NCBI GenBank assembly: GCA_032622095.1 | Contig: CP136061.1 | Location: 117,870,754 to 117,934,753, forward strand | Reading direction: 5' to 3' | From: Siphonodentalium dalli | Lineage: Eukaryota > Mollusca > Scaphopoda > Gadilida > Siphonodentaliidae | DNA: 64,000 nucleotides | Shown: positions 50,265 through 63,392 of the stretch, piece by piece | Numbering within the stretch: position 1 is the stretch's first letter | How the letters are laid out: each line of letters starts with the position of its first letter | The notes under the pieces: model-generated | Told to the model about the DNA's origin: nothing | Seen by the model: only the letters and a program-made list of their open reading frames with translations | The model's database searches: none | Made by a program: the position numbers and the translations under genes

Positions 50265-53200
50265 CTCGGATTGTGAGATATCTATTTCATTGATGGCCCC
50301 TTTTGAGATGTATTCGTCCATAGCCACCATAGAGGCAAATCTCTGTCAAAAAATTACCCCGCCAGCACATTATACGCGGCCACAAATTGGGCGTAAGTAG
50401 AGCCTGGAAACAAACGGACCGTAACCTGTTGCGAAATTTCACGTTGTGAGAGATCTATGTCATTAATGGACCCTTTTGAGATGTATTCGTCCATAGCCAC
50501 CCTAGAGGCATTTCACTGTCAAAAAATTACCCGGCCAGCCCATTATACGCGGCCACAAATTGGGCGTAAGTAGAGCCTGGAACCAAACGGACCCTAACAT
50601 GTTGCTAAATTCCAGGTTGTGATAAATCTATTTCATTGATGGCCCCTTTTAAGATGTATTCGTCCATAGCCACCCTAGAGGCATTTCACTGTCAAAAAAT
50701 TACCCGGCCAGCCCATTATACGCGGCCACAAATTGGGCGTAAGTAGAGCCTGGAACCAAACGGACCCTAAAATGTTGCTAAATTCCAGGTTGTGATAAAT
50801 CTATTTCATTGATGGCCCCTTTTAAGATGTATTCGTCCATAGCCACCCTAGAGGCATTTCACTGTCAAAAAATTACCCGGCCAGCCCATTATACGCGGCC
50901 ACAAATTGGGCGTAAGTAGAGCCTGGAACCAAACGGACCATAAAATGTGTGCGAAATTCCACATTGTGAGAGATCTATGTCATTAATGGCCTCTTTTAAG
51001 ATGTATTCGTCCATAGCCACCCTAGAGGCATTTCACTGTCAAAAAATTAACCCGCCAGCCCATTATACGCGGCCACAAATTGGGCGTAAGTAGAGCCTGG
51101 AACCAAACGGACCCTAAAATGTTGCGAAATTTCAGGTTGTGAGAGATCTATGTCATTAATGGACCCTTTTGAGATGTATTCGTCCATAGCCACCCTAGAG
51201 GCATTTCACTGTCAAAAAATTACCCGGCCAGCCCATTATACGCGGCCACAAATTGGGCGTAAGTAGAGCCTCGAACCAAACGGACCCTAAAATGTTGCTA
51301 AATTCCACATTGTGAAAGATCTATGTCATTAGTGGCCTCTTTTAAGATGTATTCGTCCATAGCCACCCTAGAGGCATTTCACTGTTAAAAAATTAACCCG
51401 CCAGCCCATTATACGCGGCCACAAATTGGGCGTAAGTAGAGCCTGGAACCAAACGGACCCTAAAATGTTGCGAAATTTCAGGTTGTGAGAGATCTATGTC
51501 ATTAATGGACCCTTTTGAGATGTATTCGTCCATAGCCGCCCAAGAGGCATTTCACTGTCAAAAAATTACCAGGCCAGCCCATTATACGCGGCCACAAATT
51601 GGGCGTAAGTAGAGACTCGAACCAAACGGACCCTAAAATGTTGCTAAATTCCACATTGTGAGAGATCTATGTCATTGGTGGCCTCTTTTAAGATGTATTC
51701 GTCCATAGCCACCCTAGAGGCATTTCACTGTCAAAAAATTACCCCGCCAGCCCATTATACGCGGCCACAAATTGGGCGTAAGTAGAGCCTGGAACCAAAC
51801 GGACCCTAAAATGTTGCGAAATTTCAGGTTGTGAGAGATCTATGTCATTAATGGACCCTTTTGAGATGTATTCGTCCATAGCCACCCAAGAGGCATTTCA
51901 CTGTCAAAAAATTACCCGGCCAGCCCATTATACGCGGCCACAAATTGGGCGTAAGTAGAGCCTCGAACCAAACGGACCGTAAAATGTTGCTAAATTCCAC
52001 ATTGTGAGAGATCTATGTCATTAGTGGCCTCTTTTAAGATGTATTCGTCCATAGCCACCCTAGATGCATTTCACTGTCAAAAAATTACCCCGCCAGCCCA
52101 TTATACGCGGCCACAAATTGGGCGTAAGTAGAGCCTGGAACCAAACGGACCATAAAATGTTGCGAAATTTCAGGTTGTGAGAGATCTATGTCATTAATGG
52201 ACCCTTTTGAGGTGTATTCGTCCATAGCCACCCTAGAGGCATTTCACTGTCAAAAAATTACCCGGCCAGCCCATTATACGCGGCCACAAATTGGGCGTAA
52301 GTGGAGCCTGGAACCAAACGGACCATAAAATGTGTGCGAAATTCCACATTGTGAGAGATATATGTCATTAATGGCCCCTTTTAAGATGTATTCGTCCATA
52401 GCCATCCTAGAGGCATTTCACTGTCAAAAAATTACCCGGCCAACCCATTATACGCGGCCACAAATTGGGCGTAAGTAGATCCTGGAACCAAACGGACCCT
52501 AAAATGTTGCGAAATTCCACATTGTGAGAGAACTATGTCATTGGGGGTCCCTTTTAAGATGTATTCGTCCATAGCCACCTCAGAGGCAAATCTCTGTCAA
52601 AAAATTACCCCGCCAGCCCATTATACGCGGCCACAAATTGGGCATAAGTAGATCCTGGAACCAAACGGACCCTAAAATGTTGCGAAATTCCACATTGTGA
52701 GAGAACTATGTCATACGGGGTCCCTGTTAAGATGTATTCGTCCATAGCCACCCTAGAGGCATTTCACTGTCAAAAAATTACCCCGCCAGCCCATTATACG
52801 CGGCCACAAATTGGGCGTAAGTAGAGCCTGGAACCAAACGGACCCTAAAATGTTGCGAAATTTCAGGTTGTGAGAGATCTATGTCATTAATGGACCCTTT
52901 TGAGGTGTATTCGTCCATAGCCACCCTAGAGGCATTTCACTGTCAAAAAATTACCCCGCCAGCCCATTATACGCGGCCACAAATTGGGCGTAAGTAGAGC
53001 CTGGAACCAAACGGACCATAAAATGTGTGCGAAATTCCACATTGTGAGAGATCTATGTCATTAATGGCCTCTTTTAAGATGTATTCGTCCATAGCCACCC
53101 TAGTGGCATTTCACTGTCAAAAAATTAACCCGCCAACCCATTATACGCGGCCACAAATTGGGCGTAAGTAGAGCCTGGAACCAAACGGACCCTAAAATGT

Positions 53201-56200
53201 TGCGAAATTTCAGGTTGTGAGAGATCTATGTCATTAATGGACCCTTTTGAGATGTATTCGTCCATAGCCACCCTAGAGGCATTTTACTGTCAAAAAATTA
53301 CCCGGCCAGCCCATTATACGCGGCCACAAATTGGGCGTAAGTAGAGCCTCGAACCAAACGGACCCTAAAATGTTGCTAAATTCCACATTGTGAAAGATCT
53401 ATGTCATTAGTGGCCTCTTTTAAGATGTATTCGTCCATAGCCACCCTAGAGGCATTTCACTGTTAAAAAATTAACCCGCCAGCCCATTATACGCGGCCAC
53501 AAATTGGGCGTAAGTAGAGCCAGGAACCAAACGGACCCTAAAATGTTGCGAAATTTCAGGTTGTGAGAGATCTATGTCATTAATGGACCCTTTTGAGATG
53601 TATTCGTCCATAGCCGCCCAAGAGGCATTTCACTGTCAAAAAATTACCCGGCCAGCCCATTATACGCGGCCACAAATTGGGCGTAAGTAGAGCCTGGAAC
53701 CAAACGGACCCTAAAATGTTGCGAAATTTCAGGTTGTGAGAGATCTATGTCATTAATGGACCCTTTTGAGATGTATTCGTCCATAGCCACCCAAGAGGCA
53801 TTTCACTGTCAAAAAATTACCCGGCCAGCCCATTATACGCGGCCACAAATTGGGCGTAAGTAGAGCCTCGAACCAAACGGACCGTAAAATGTTGCTAAAT
53901 TCCACATTGTGAGAGATCTATGTCATTAGTGGCCTCTTTTAAGATGTATTCGTCCATAGCAACCCTAGATGCATTTCACTGTCAAAAAATTACCCCGCCA
54001 GCCCATTATACGCGGCCACAAATTGGGCGTAAGTAGAGCCTGGAACCAAACGGACCATAAAATGTTGCGAAATTTCAGGTTGTGAGAGATCTATGTCATT
54101 AATGGACCCTTTTGAGGTGTATTCGTCCATAGCCACCCTAGAGGCATTTCACTGTCAAAAAATTACCCGGCCAGCCCATTATACGCGGCCACAAATTGGG
54201 CGTAAGTGGAGCCTGGAACCAAACGGACCATAAAATGTGTGCGAAATTCCACATTGTGAGAGATCTATGTCATTAATGGCCCCTTTTAAGATGTATTCGT
54301 CCATAGCCATCCTAGAGGCATTTCACTGTCAAAAAATTACCCCGCCAGCCCATTATACGCGGCCACAAATTGGGCGTAAGTAGATCCTGGAACCAAACGG
54401 ACCCTAAAATGTTGCGAAATTCCACATTGTGAGAGAACTATGTCATACGGGGTCCTTTTTAAGATGTATTCGTCCATAGCCACCCTAGAGGCATTTCACT
54501 GTCAAAAAATTACCCCGCCAGCCCATTATACGCGGCCACAAATTGGGCGTAAGTAGAGCCTGGAACCAAACGGACCCTAAAATGTTGCGAAATTTCAGGT
54601 TGTGAGAGATCTATGTCATTAATGGACCCTTTTGAGGTGTATTCGTCCATAGCCACCCTAGAGGCATTTCACTGTCAAAAAATTACCCCGCCAGCCCATT
54701 ATACGCGGCCACAAATTGGGCGTAAGTAGAGCCTGGAACCAAACGGACCCTAAAATGTTGCGAAATTCCACATTGTGAGAGAACTATGTCATTGGGGGTC
54801 CCTTTTAAGATGTATTCGTCCATAGCCACCCTAGAGGCATTTCACTGTCAAAAAATTACCCGGCCAGCCCATTATACGCGGCCACAAATTGGGCGTAAGT
54901 AGAGCCTGGAACCAAACGGACCATAAAATGTTGCTAAATTCCAGGTTGTGAGAGATCTATGTCATTAATGGACCCTTTTGAGATGTATTCGTCCATAGCC
55001 ACCCTAGAGGCATTTCACTGTCAAAAAATTACCCCGCCAGCCCATTATACGCGGCCACAAATTGGGCGTAAGTAGAGCCTGGAACCAAACGGACCATAAA
55101 ATGTTGCTAAATTCCAGGTTGTGAGAGATCTATTTCATTGATGGCCCCTTTTAAGATGTATTCGTCCATAGCCACCCTAGAGGCATTTCACTGTCAAAAA
55201 ATTACCCGGCCAGCCCATTATACGCGGCCACAAATTGGGCGTAAGTAGAGCCTGGGACCAAACGGACCCTAAAATGTTGCGAAATTTCAGGTTGTGAGAG
55301 ATCTATGTTATTAATGGCCCCTTTTGAGATGTATTCGTCCATAGCCACCCTAGAGGCATTTCACTGTCAAAAATTTACCCTGCCAGCCCATTATACGCGG
55401 CCACAAATTGGGCGTAAGTAGAGCCTGGAACCAAACGGACCCTAAAATGTGTGCGAAATTCGACATTGTGAGAGATCTATGTCATTAATGGCCCCTTTTA
55501 AGATGTATTCGTCCATAGCCACCCTAGAGGCATTTCACTGTCAAAAAATTACCCGGCCAGCCCATTATACGCGGCCACAAATTGGGCGTAAGTAGATCCT
55601 GGAACCAAACGGACCCTAAAATGTTGCGAAATTTCAGGTTGTGAGAGATATATATTATACGCGGCCACAAATTGGGCGTAAGTAGATCCTGGAACCAAAC
55701 GGACCCTAAAATGTGTGCGAAATTCGACATTGTGAGAGATCTATGTCATTAATGGCCCCTTTTAAGATGTATTCGTCCATAGCCACCCTAGAGGCATTTC
55801 ACTGTCAAAAAATTACCCTGCCAGCCCATTATACGCGACCACAAATTGGGCGTAAGTAGAGCCTGGAACCAAACGGACCCTAAAATGTGTGCGAAATTCT
55901 ACATTGTGAGAGATCTATGTCATTAATGGCCCCTTTTAAGATGTATTCGTCCATAGCCACCCTAGAGGCATTTCACTGTCAAAAAATTACCCCGCCAGCC
56001 CATTATACGCGGCCACAAATTGGGCGTAAATAGAGCCTGGAACCAAACGGACCCTAAAATGTTGCGAAATTTCAGGTTGTGAGAGATCTATGTCATTAAT
56101 GGACCCTTTTGAGGTGTATTCGTCCATAGCCACCCTAGAGGCATTTCACTGTCAAAAAATTACCCCGCCAGCCCATTATACGCGGCCACAAATTGGGCGT

Positions 56201-57730
56201 AAGTAGATCCTGGAACCAAACGGACCCTAAAATGTTGCGAAATTCCACATTGTGAGAGAACTATGTCATTGGGGGTCCCTTTTAAGATGTATTCGTCCAT
56301 AGCCACCCTAGAGGCATTTCACTGTCAAAAAATTACCCGGCCAGCCCATTATACGCGGCCACAAATTGGGCGTAAGTAGAGCCTGGAACCAAACGGACCA
56401 TAAAATGTTGCTAAATTCCAGGTTGTGAGAGATCTATGTCATTAATGGACCCTTTTGAGATGTATTCGTCCATAGCCACCCTAGAGGCATTTCACTGTCA
56501 AAAAATTACCCCGCCAGCCCATTATACGCGGCCACAAATTGGGCGTAAGTAGAGCCTGGAACCAAACGGACCATAAAATGTTGCTAAATTCCAGGTTGTG
56601 AGAGACCTATTTCATTGATGGCCCCTTTTAAGATGTATTCGTCCATAGCCACCCTAGAGGCATTTCACTGTCAAAAAATTACCCGGCCAGCCCATTATAC
56701 GCGGCCACAAATTGGGCGTAAGTAGAGCCTGGGACCAAACGGACCCTAAAATGTTGCGAAATTTCAGGTTGTGAGAGATCTATGTTATTAATGGCCCCTT
56801 TTGAGATGTATTCGTCCATAGCCACCCTAGAGGCATTTCACTGTCAAAAAATTACCCTGCCAGCCCATTATACGCGGCCACAAATTGGGCGTAAGTAGAG
56901 CCTGGAACCAAACGGACCCTAAAATGTGTGCGAAATTCGACATTGTGAGAGATCTATGTCATTAATGGACCCTTTTAAGATGGATTCGTCCATAGCCACC
57001 CTAGAGGAATTTCACTGTCAAAAAATTACCCGGCCAGCCCATTATACGCGGCCACAAATTGGGCGTAAGTAGATCCTGGAACCAAACGGACCCTAAAATG
57101 TTGCGAAATTCCACATTGTGAGATAACTATGTCATTGGGGGTCCCTTTTAAGATGTATTCGTCCATAGCCACCCTAGAGGCATTTCACTGTCATAAAATT
57201 ACCCGGCCAGCCCATTATACGCGGCCACAAATTGGGCGTAAGTAGATCCTGGAACCAAACGGACCATAAAATGTTGCGAAATTTCAGGTTGTGAGAGATA
57301 TATATTATACGCGGCCACAAATTGGGCGTAAGTAGATCCTGGAACCAAATGGACCCTAAAATGTTGCGAAATTCCACATTGTGAGAGAACTATGTCATTG
57401 GGGGTCCCTTTTAAGATGTATTCGTCCATAGCCACCCTAGAGGCATTTCACTGTCATAAAATTACCCGGCCAGCCCATTATACGCGGCCACAAATTGGGC
57501 GTAAGTAGATCCTGGAACCAAACGGACCATAAAATGTTGCGAAATTTCAGGTTGTGAGAGATATATGTCATTAATGGCCATTTTTAAGATGTATTCGTCC
57601 ATAGCCACCATAGAGGCACTTCAATGTCGAAAAATTACCCGGCCAACCCATTATACCCAGCCACAAATTGGGCGTAAGTAGAGCCTGGAACCAAACATAC
57701 CATAAAATGTTGCAAAATTCCACATTGTGA
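50265..57730 (+). repeat. 173-bp satellite, direct arm (about 43 units)
   Basis: Units run from ATTGTGAGAGATCTATGTCA through GATGTATTCGTCCATAGCCA and CAGCCCATTATACGCGGCCA to CTGGAACCAAACGGACCCTA. Two unit types differ at TTCCACATTGTGAG or TTTCAGGTTGTGAG and GGCCTCTTTTAAG or GGACCCTTTTGAG. Shared rare variants show block duplications: GCCGCCCAAGAGGC at 51537 and 53612, and GTTATTAATGGCCCC at 55308 and 56783. Truncated units at about 55650 and 57300 are also paired. Confidence 0.95.
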
Positions 57731-57736
57731 GAGATC

Positions 57737-58630
57737 TCTCACAATAGATCTCTCACAATAGATCTCTCACAACCTGAAATTTCGCAACATTTTAGGGTCC
57801 GTTTGGTTCCAGGCTCTACTTACGCCCAATTTGTGGCCGCGTATAATGGGCTGGCAGGGTAATTTTTCGACAGTGAAATGCCTCTAGGGTGGCTATGGAC
57901 GAATACATCTTAAAAGAGGCCACTAATGACATAGATCTCTCACAATGTGGAATTTAGCAACATTTTTGGGTCCGTTTGGTTCCAGGCTCTACTTACGCCC
58001 AATTTGTGGCCGCGTATAATGGGCTGGCCGGGTATTTTTTTGACAGTGAAATGCCTCTAGGGTGGCTATGGACGAATACATCTCAAAAGGGTCCATTAAT
58101 GACATAGATCTCTCACAACGTGAAATTTCGCAACAGGTTACGGTCCGTTTGTTTCCAGGCTCTACTTACGCCCAATTTGTGGCCGCGTATAATGGGCTGG
58201 CCGGGTAATTTTTTGACAGAGATTTGTCTCTAGGGTGGCTATGGACGAATACATCTTAAAAGGGACCCCCAATGACATAGTTCTCTCACAATGTGGAATT
58301 TCGCAACATTTTAGGGTCCGTTTGGTTCCAGGATCTACTTACGCCCAATTTGTGGCCGCGTATAATGGGTTTGCCGGGTAATTTTTTGACAGTGAAATGC
58401 CTCTAGGATGGCTATGGACGAATACATCTTAAAAGGGGCCATTAATGACATAGATCTCTCACAATGTGGAATTTCGCACACATTTTATGGTCCGTTTGGT
58501 TCCAGGCTCTACTTACGCCCAATTTGTGGCCGCGTATAATGGGCAGGCAGGGTAATTTTTGACAGTGAAATGCCTCTAGGGTGGCTATGGACGAATACAT
58601 CTTAAAAGGGGCCATCAATGAAATAGATAT
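57737..58630 (-). repeat. 173-bp satellite, inverted arm (about 5 units)
   Basis: The same unit in reverse complement, starting after a symmetric junction (GAGAGATCTCTC and two more TAGATCTCTCACAA copies at 57731-57775). Ends in the right terminal motif. Confidence 0.93.
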
Positions 58631-58761
58631 CTCACAATCCGAGGCTGAATTTGAATAAGGAGCCGAATAAGGAACAAGGAACAAGGAACTAAAAAGATTT
58701 GAATAAGGAGCCGAATAAGGAACAAGGAACAAGGAACTAAATTCATGGAGCTGCTTTAGTG

Positions 58762-59461
58762 TCGGCGCACACGGTCCCCATTGTACCCGGTTAAATCGGG
58801 CTGCTGGATAAATCGGGCCCCATCAAATCGGGGGGGGGGGGGGGGGTTCAGCGCACACGAGTCGGATTTTCACTCCGGTCATATAATCATGCTATGGTCA
58901 CTGTATTATATAGTCTATATCCAACTGGTGTGGTCAGCCTATCTAGCCAATGACTATAGCTAGTCATGGTAATTTATATTAATATGTATTTCTAGAGACT
59001 GATATTTATTAATAATAAATTAAATATTAATAATATATTGAGGTCACGAGCAATAGCCGTAAATTGGCGTATTAGACATTTCCACAGCTGCCGCCCTCTT
59101 GTTGCGATTATTCTACACGCGCTCATTTTCTGCCCACATGCAGGTCTACCAGCCGTTGTTCCTTGTCGATCGACCAGAATTCTTTACTTTATTTCGAATA
59201 GCGGTCGCCGCTAACTATTCCGACATTTTTAATGAGGTTTTGGTCATGTGACGATCGGTCATCTGACAAGCAAAACACGCGCGTTGCCATCGTCACGAGC
59301 CGGATTCTGCTGATGAAATCAAACTCAGTTTGATCCGTCCGATCCATTAATCGGATCCGACAAAAACGGCTCGATTGTTAGGCGCACACGGTCCCGATTG
59401 TCCCCGATTGATTCTGCAGCCGGATTAATCGGAGACAATCGGGATCGCGCGTGCGCCGAAT
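58762..59461. mobile_element. Inverted-repeat element with GGCGCACACGG ends
   Basis: GGCGCACACGGTCCCCATTG at 58765 and, inverted, CAATCGGGATCGCGCGTGCG then CC near 59455; a third copy GGCGCACACGGTCCCGATTG lies at 59381. Contains a long G-run at about 58831. Target duplication not clear, so borders are approximate. Confidence 0.55.
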
Positions 59462-59569
59462 CTTAGAATAGAAAGCGTCAATGTGGTGGTTGTCATTATT
59501 ATTTTTCATTCCTTCTTTTCCTCGAATAAATACACTTGTGCACACATAATCAGTTGCCGACAGTTGGCA

Positions 59570-60005
59570 TATTTAAAGGTACCCAATCCGACTCGATGGT
59601 CCCCATATAATCAGATTCCAACAACAACAACAACAACATTTTTTTCATTTATCAGAATCGATTAATTGCTCAAAAATAATGATGATAGTATGTTCACGAA
59701 ACCTTGCCGTTTTGTCAAATATCTGACACATAAAAGCCACTTGATTTTAGAGTCATCCATCTTCATCCGCAATTTGGTCCGAGAACGTCTTCTCGTAGAC
59801 TTTTACTGGGCCACTAAAAAATATTGGTGGAGAAAAATAATAGATTTCAAAAATCGATATCTGATCACTCTGAGTTTTGATGGGTGGGTTCCTCGACTCG
59901 AACCAAATATTTTTACCCCCCCCCCCTCCAACCCAAGTGAATAGTAATTTGCGAGCATTAATTTGGATTATGATTCTTTAAACCTGTCTAAACTAAATAC
60001 TCGCT
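59570..60005. repeat. Dispersed repeat C, second copy
   Basis: TTTAAAGGTACCCAATCCGA at the left, GATTATGATTCTTTAAA at the right, with CTTCATCCGCAATTTGGTCC inside, as at 13163-13507. Includes (CAA)n near 59620. Confidence 0.72.
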
Positions 60006-60025
60006 GACAAGTATAGTTCCCTTAA

Positions 60026-60400
60026 AGTGATGTGAAACACTCCGGTAGGGTGATCAAATATAAATGGAGAATAATCTTGTTCAAAGTAGTTATTTTTACA
60101 AATATTATATCCAAATTGACAACACTCATCGTCATTCTTATATATGTATTAAATGCAGTGAAAACTCTCGATGGCGAAATCGTTTTCGTCAGTTTATCGC
60201 CGATAGATGCGTCCCGAATCGAATAGTAAATATTTACAATTGAGCGTAGTTCAGACGATGTTTTCTATGGAGTGGTACGGTCTATTTGCTTGAGATTTTC
60301 TGCTCTGTTAGTAGAATGCTACATTCCTCCAGTTGCCATAGCACCTGGATACTAACTGATCAGTTTCACACACCCGAACAAGTGCATAATATGTCTTTAA
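60026..60400. repeat. Dispersed repeat B, single copy
   Basis: AAGTGATGTGAAACACTCCG to GTGCATAATATGTCTTTAAT, matching the intron 2 repeat without its internal duplication. Confidence 0.75.
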
Positions 60401-60401
60401 T

Positions 60402-60578
60402 AAATGTTCAGATAATAAGACATTTGCATCCAATTAATAGGACTCCTTCTGCACATCATATGTCGTCTGCTTATTTTCCCCGAACACCCCTCATATGAGG
60501 GGTAATACTATAATAGACCATTCCAATGGATACGTTTATAAATGAGTGGGATAATCCATCTAGTATAGAAAGGGTTAA
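60402..60578 (-). mobile_element. piggyBac-like MITE family 2, right part
   Basis: Inverted copy ending CTAGTATAGAAAGGGTTAA with ATGTTCAGATAATAAGACAT at the other side. Confidence 0.6.
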
Positions 60579-60666
60579 TTGGATTGACATAATGAAATGA
60601 CGTAACCATAGTGGGTATGCATGATAAATTCCCCATTAGATACGATCGCTCGTTGAGATATCTTTT

Positions 60667-60874
60667 ACTGCGTTAGTTAATCGACTCTTTAACCACAGCA
60701 GAATTATGGGTAACTTTTCAGGATTAAGTCGGAAATATGGCTTGTTGCCATTCATCGGAAAGCTCTCACCGAGAGCTTTCCGATGAATGCAACAAGCCAT
60801 ATATCCGACTAAACCCTGAAAAGTTACCCATAAACCTGCTGTGGTTAAAGAGTCGATTAATTAGGGCATTACTG
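60667..60874. mobile_element. Tc1/mariner-type palindromic MITE
   Basis: Long palindrome (AATCGACTCTTTAACCACAG to its complement) ending GGGCATTACTG followed by TA. The left end is altered. Confidence 0.72.
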
Positions 60875-61640
60875 TATCTGTTTACTGCGTTAGAGTTGTG
60901 AGCACATTGATCATCATAGTTATTGACAAGCGTGATTCGGATTGAAATCTAAACGAATGCGCGTCTAAACAGCTAAGTGGGGACCATCCTCGACTTTCCG
61001 TTTTACCTGATTATTCAAGTTTTGGCACGCGATAAGAAACACATTTCTCACCAAGTAGCACGACAAAGATGACAGGCAGGCTATGCTAGGATTACTTTAC
61101 ATGTCCCTTGCAATCCACTTATCCAGGAGAGCAAGGGAGCATACATGCCTTTTGACAGGTTCGGAATCTCCGGATCGGAGCTTGGAGAACATTAGCCAGG
61201 ATTAACGATACGTACGTGTAAAATATCAAGCTACAAAACAGTGTTCAGTCCCCTCGCTACGCTATGTCTGAACGCTGCCAGGATGTGTATTTCCTTAATT
61301 AAATCTAACTGTTTTTTATTGACGTTTTTTGTTAGTTACAATCCATTCTGGATTGATCTAGACAATTTTCAAATGAATATGGACAGTTCAGTTTCTCGGA
61401 ATAATGCAGAATGAATTGTAACCTACAAAAGTCTCAAATAAATAAATGTGACATTTCTTCACATTACGTGTAGGTGCGGGCAGCGGTAACAGGGTAAGTC
61501 CTGCTTATATGGGACTGAACTCTGCGTGGAGCTTGGTAAAATATAACGTGACAAAATGGCCAACGGAAGTCACCTGAATCACGTGACCATTAATTCCGCG
61601 TATATATATACACGGACACGGTAAAACCGTTCAGAAGTTT
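60875..61640. other. Nothing recognised
   Basis: GTTCAGTCCC near 61243 and GGGACTGAAC near 61511 are an inverted pair about 260 bp apart and could mark an old element. No ORF of note. Confidence 0.4.
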
Positions 61641-62565
61641 TGTGGTTTTATTGATAACATGTACGGAATAGTGGTTTTATGGGTAACACGTGAGTAGAAT
61701 AGTGATCTTATAGATAGCATGTGAACGGGATAGTGATCTTATAGATAGCATGTGAACGGGATAGTGATCTTATAGATAGCATGTGAACGGGATAGTGATC
61801 TTATAGATAGCATGTGAACGGGATAGTGGTCTTAGGGATAAAATGTGGACGGAATAGTGGTCTTACGTATAACATGTCGACGCTATAGTGGTATTATAAT
61901 GGGTAATGTGTGGACGGGATAATGATCTTATTGATAACATGTGGACGGAATAGTGGGTAACACGTGAGTAGAATAGTGGTCTTATGGGTAACATGTGAGC
62001 GGAATAGTGGTCTTATGGGTAACATGTGAGCGGAATAGTGGTCTTATGGGTAACATGTGCGCGGAATAGTAGTCTTATGGGTAACATGTGAGCGGAATAG
62101 TGCTCTCATGGGTAACATGTGAGCGGAATAGTGGTCTTTAGGGATAAAATGTGGACGGAATAGTGGTCTTACGTATAACATGTCGACGCTATAGTGGTAT
62201 TATAATGGGTAATGTGTGGACGGGATAATGATCTTATTGATAACATGTGGACGGAATAGTGGTTTTATGGGTAACACGTGAGTAGAATAGTGGTCTTATG
62301 GGTAACATGTGAGCGGAATAGTGGTCTTATGGGTAACATGTGAGCGGAATAGTGGTCTTATGGGTAACATGTGAGCGGAATAGTAGTCTTATGGGTAACA
62401 TGTGAGCGGAATAGTGCTCTCATGGGTAACATGTGAGCGGAATAGTGGTCTTATGGGTAACATGTGAGCGGAATAGTGGTCTTATGGGTAACATGTGAGC
62501 GGAATAGTGGTCTTATGGGTAACACGTGGACGGAATAGTGGTCTTATGGGTAACACGTGGCCTCA
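61641..62565. repeat. 31-bp minisatellite, about 30 units
   Basis: Unit GGTAACATGTGAGCGGAATA then GTGGTCTTATG, with variants TAGATAGCATGTGAACGGGA and GATAAAATGTGGACGGAATA. A block of about ten units (61826-61956 onward) recurs about 308 bp later (62131-62265 onward), so the array grew by block duplication. Confidence 0.93.
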
Positions 62566-63392
62566 AATGTGCAAGATCACTAAAGCGCCTCATTCTCTGA
62601 ACTCTTCGTGGAATAGCTTTAGAAATCTCATGTAATTGGGTATGGTACCGATCTTCAGCGGGATCTGCAGGTTATTTTATAATTTTACCAGAAACGTTCC
62701 TGCTATCGAGACAAATCATATCTGCAGCGACATGTGTTGTTTTTTGTTTGGAATTTAATTTGGCTTGTCATAAAAAAATGGTTCATCCCTTGTCATTTTC
62801 TTATTTCCCTGTCGGTATATTTACGACACATGTGCACAAGTAAACTTTATTAGCAAACGAATTAGTAAGAAGACGGACCTCTCATTTACCACAAAAACGG
62901 TTACTGGAATCGTTTAAAATGTACATTTTCAAGTGCTCAAGCAAAGAGGTGAGTATGCAACATCCGCAAGCAAATCATGGCTTGATAATAAAACTATAAA
63001 ATCGACAAAGATTACAGTTAATTTATGATTGGTTGATTATCTTTGAGGGAAAATTCTCTGAATTGGAACAGAAAATCATAGCCTTCGTAAACATGGCGAT
63101 AATTTTTGTTCCGCTGTCCAGGAAGAGTCTGGTGGGGTCCCGAATTTATGAAAGGTGTCTGGGTAATTTGATGCTGCTCATTTTTTGTGCAGTAAATAGA
63201 GTAATGGTGGAAATGCAAGATTTTAGTTTTAAAAATACCGAAAATGGCATGTTTGTTTTCAGCGAATGGTGTATAGGATGACGTTCGAAATTCAAATAGG
63301 CTTAGCTCGTCGGTGGCTGATAAGTATCACGCATGACAAAATCACAAAATGACGGAAACTTAAATATTGCCAAATGAATGAATATATATTTG
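62566..63392. other. Nothing recognised
   Basis: A + strand ORF of 82 codons (63033-63281) shows no known domain and lacks clear splice context. Confidence 0.4.

Larger units (their letters stand above)
50156..58752. mobile_element. Foldback-type element, 8.6 kb, 9-bp target duplication
   Basis: Termini AGCTCCATGAATTTAG and CTAAATTCATGGAGCT, flanked by the exact 9-bp duplication GCTTTAGTG (50147-50155 and 58753-58761). Inside each end are two copies of a roughly 48-bp motif (TAGTTCCTTGTTCC, TTATTCGGCTCC), mirror-imaged at the other end, and then a 173-bp satellite in opposite orientation on the two arms. Inverted arms built of tandem repeats with a 9-bp duplication recall Drosophila FB elements, usually grouped with Mutator-like transposons; membership here is inference. 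No transposase ORF. Confidence 0.9.

Noticed and set aside
55524-57435. Minus-strand ORFs in the 8.6-kb element
   Set aside because: They are translations of the 173-bp satellite, repeated with the unit, and do not resemble a transposase.
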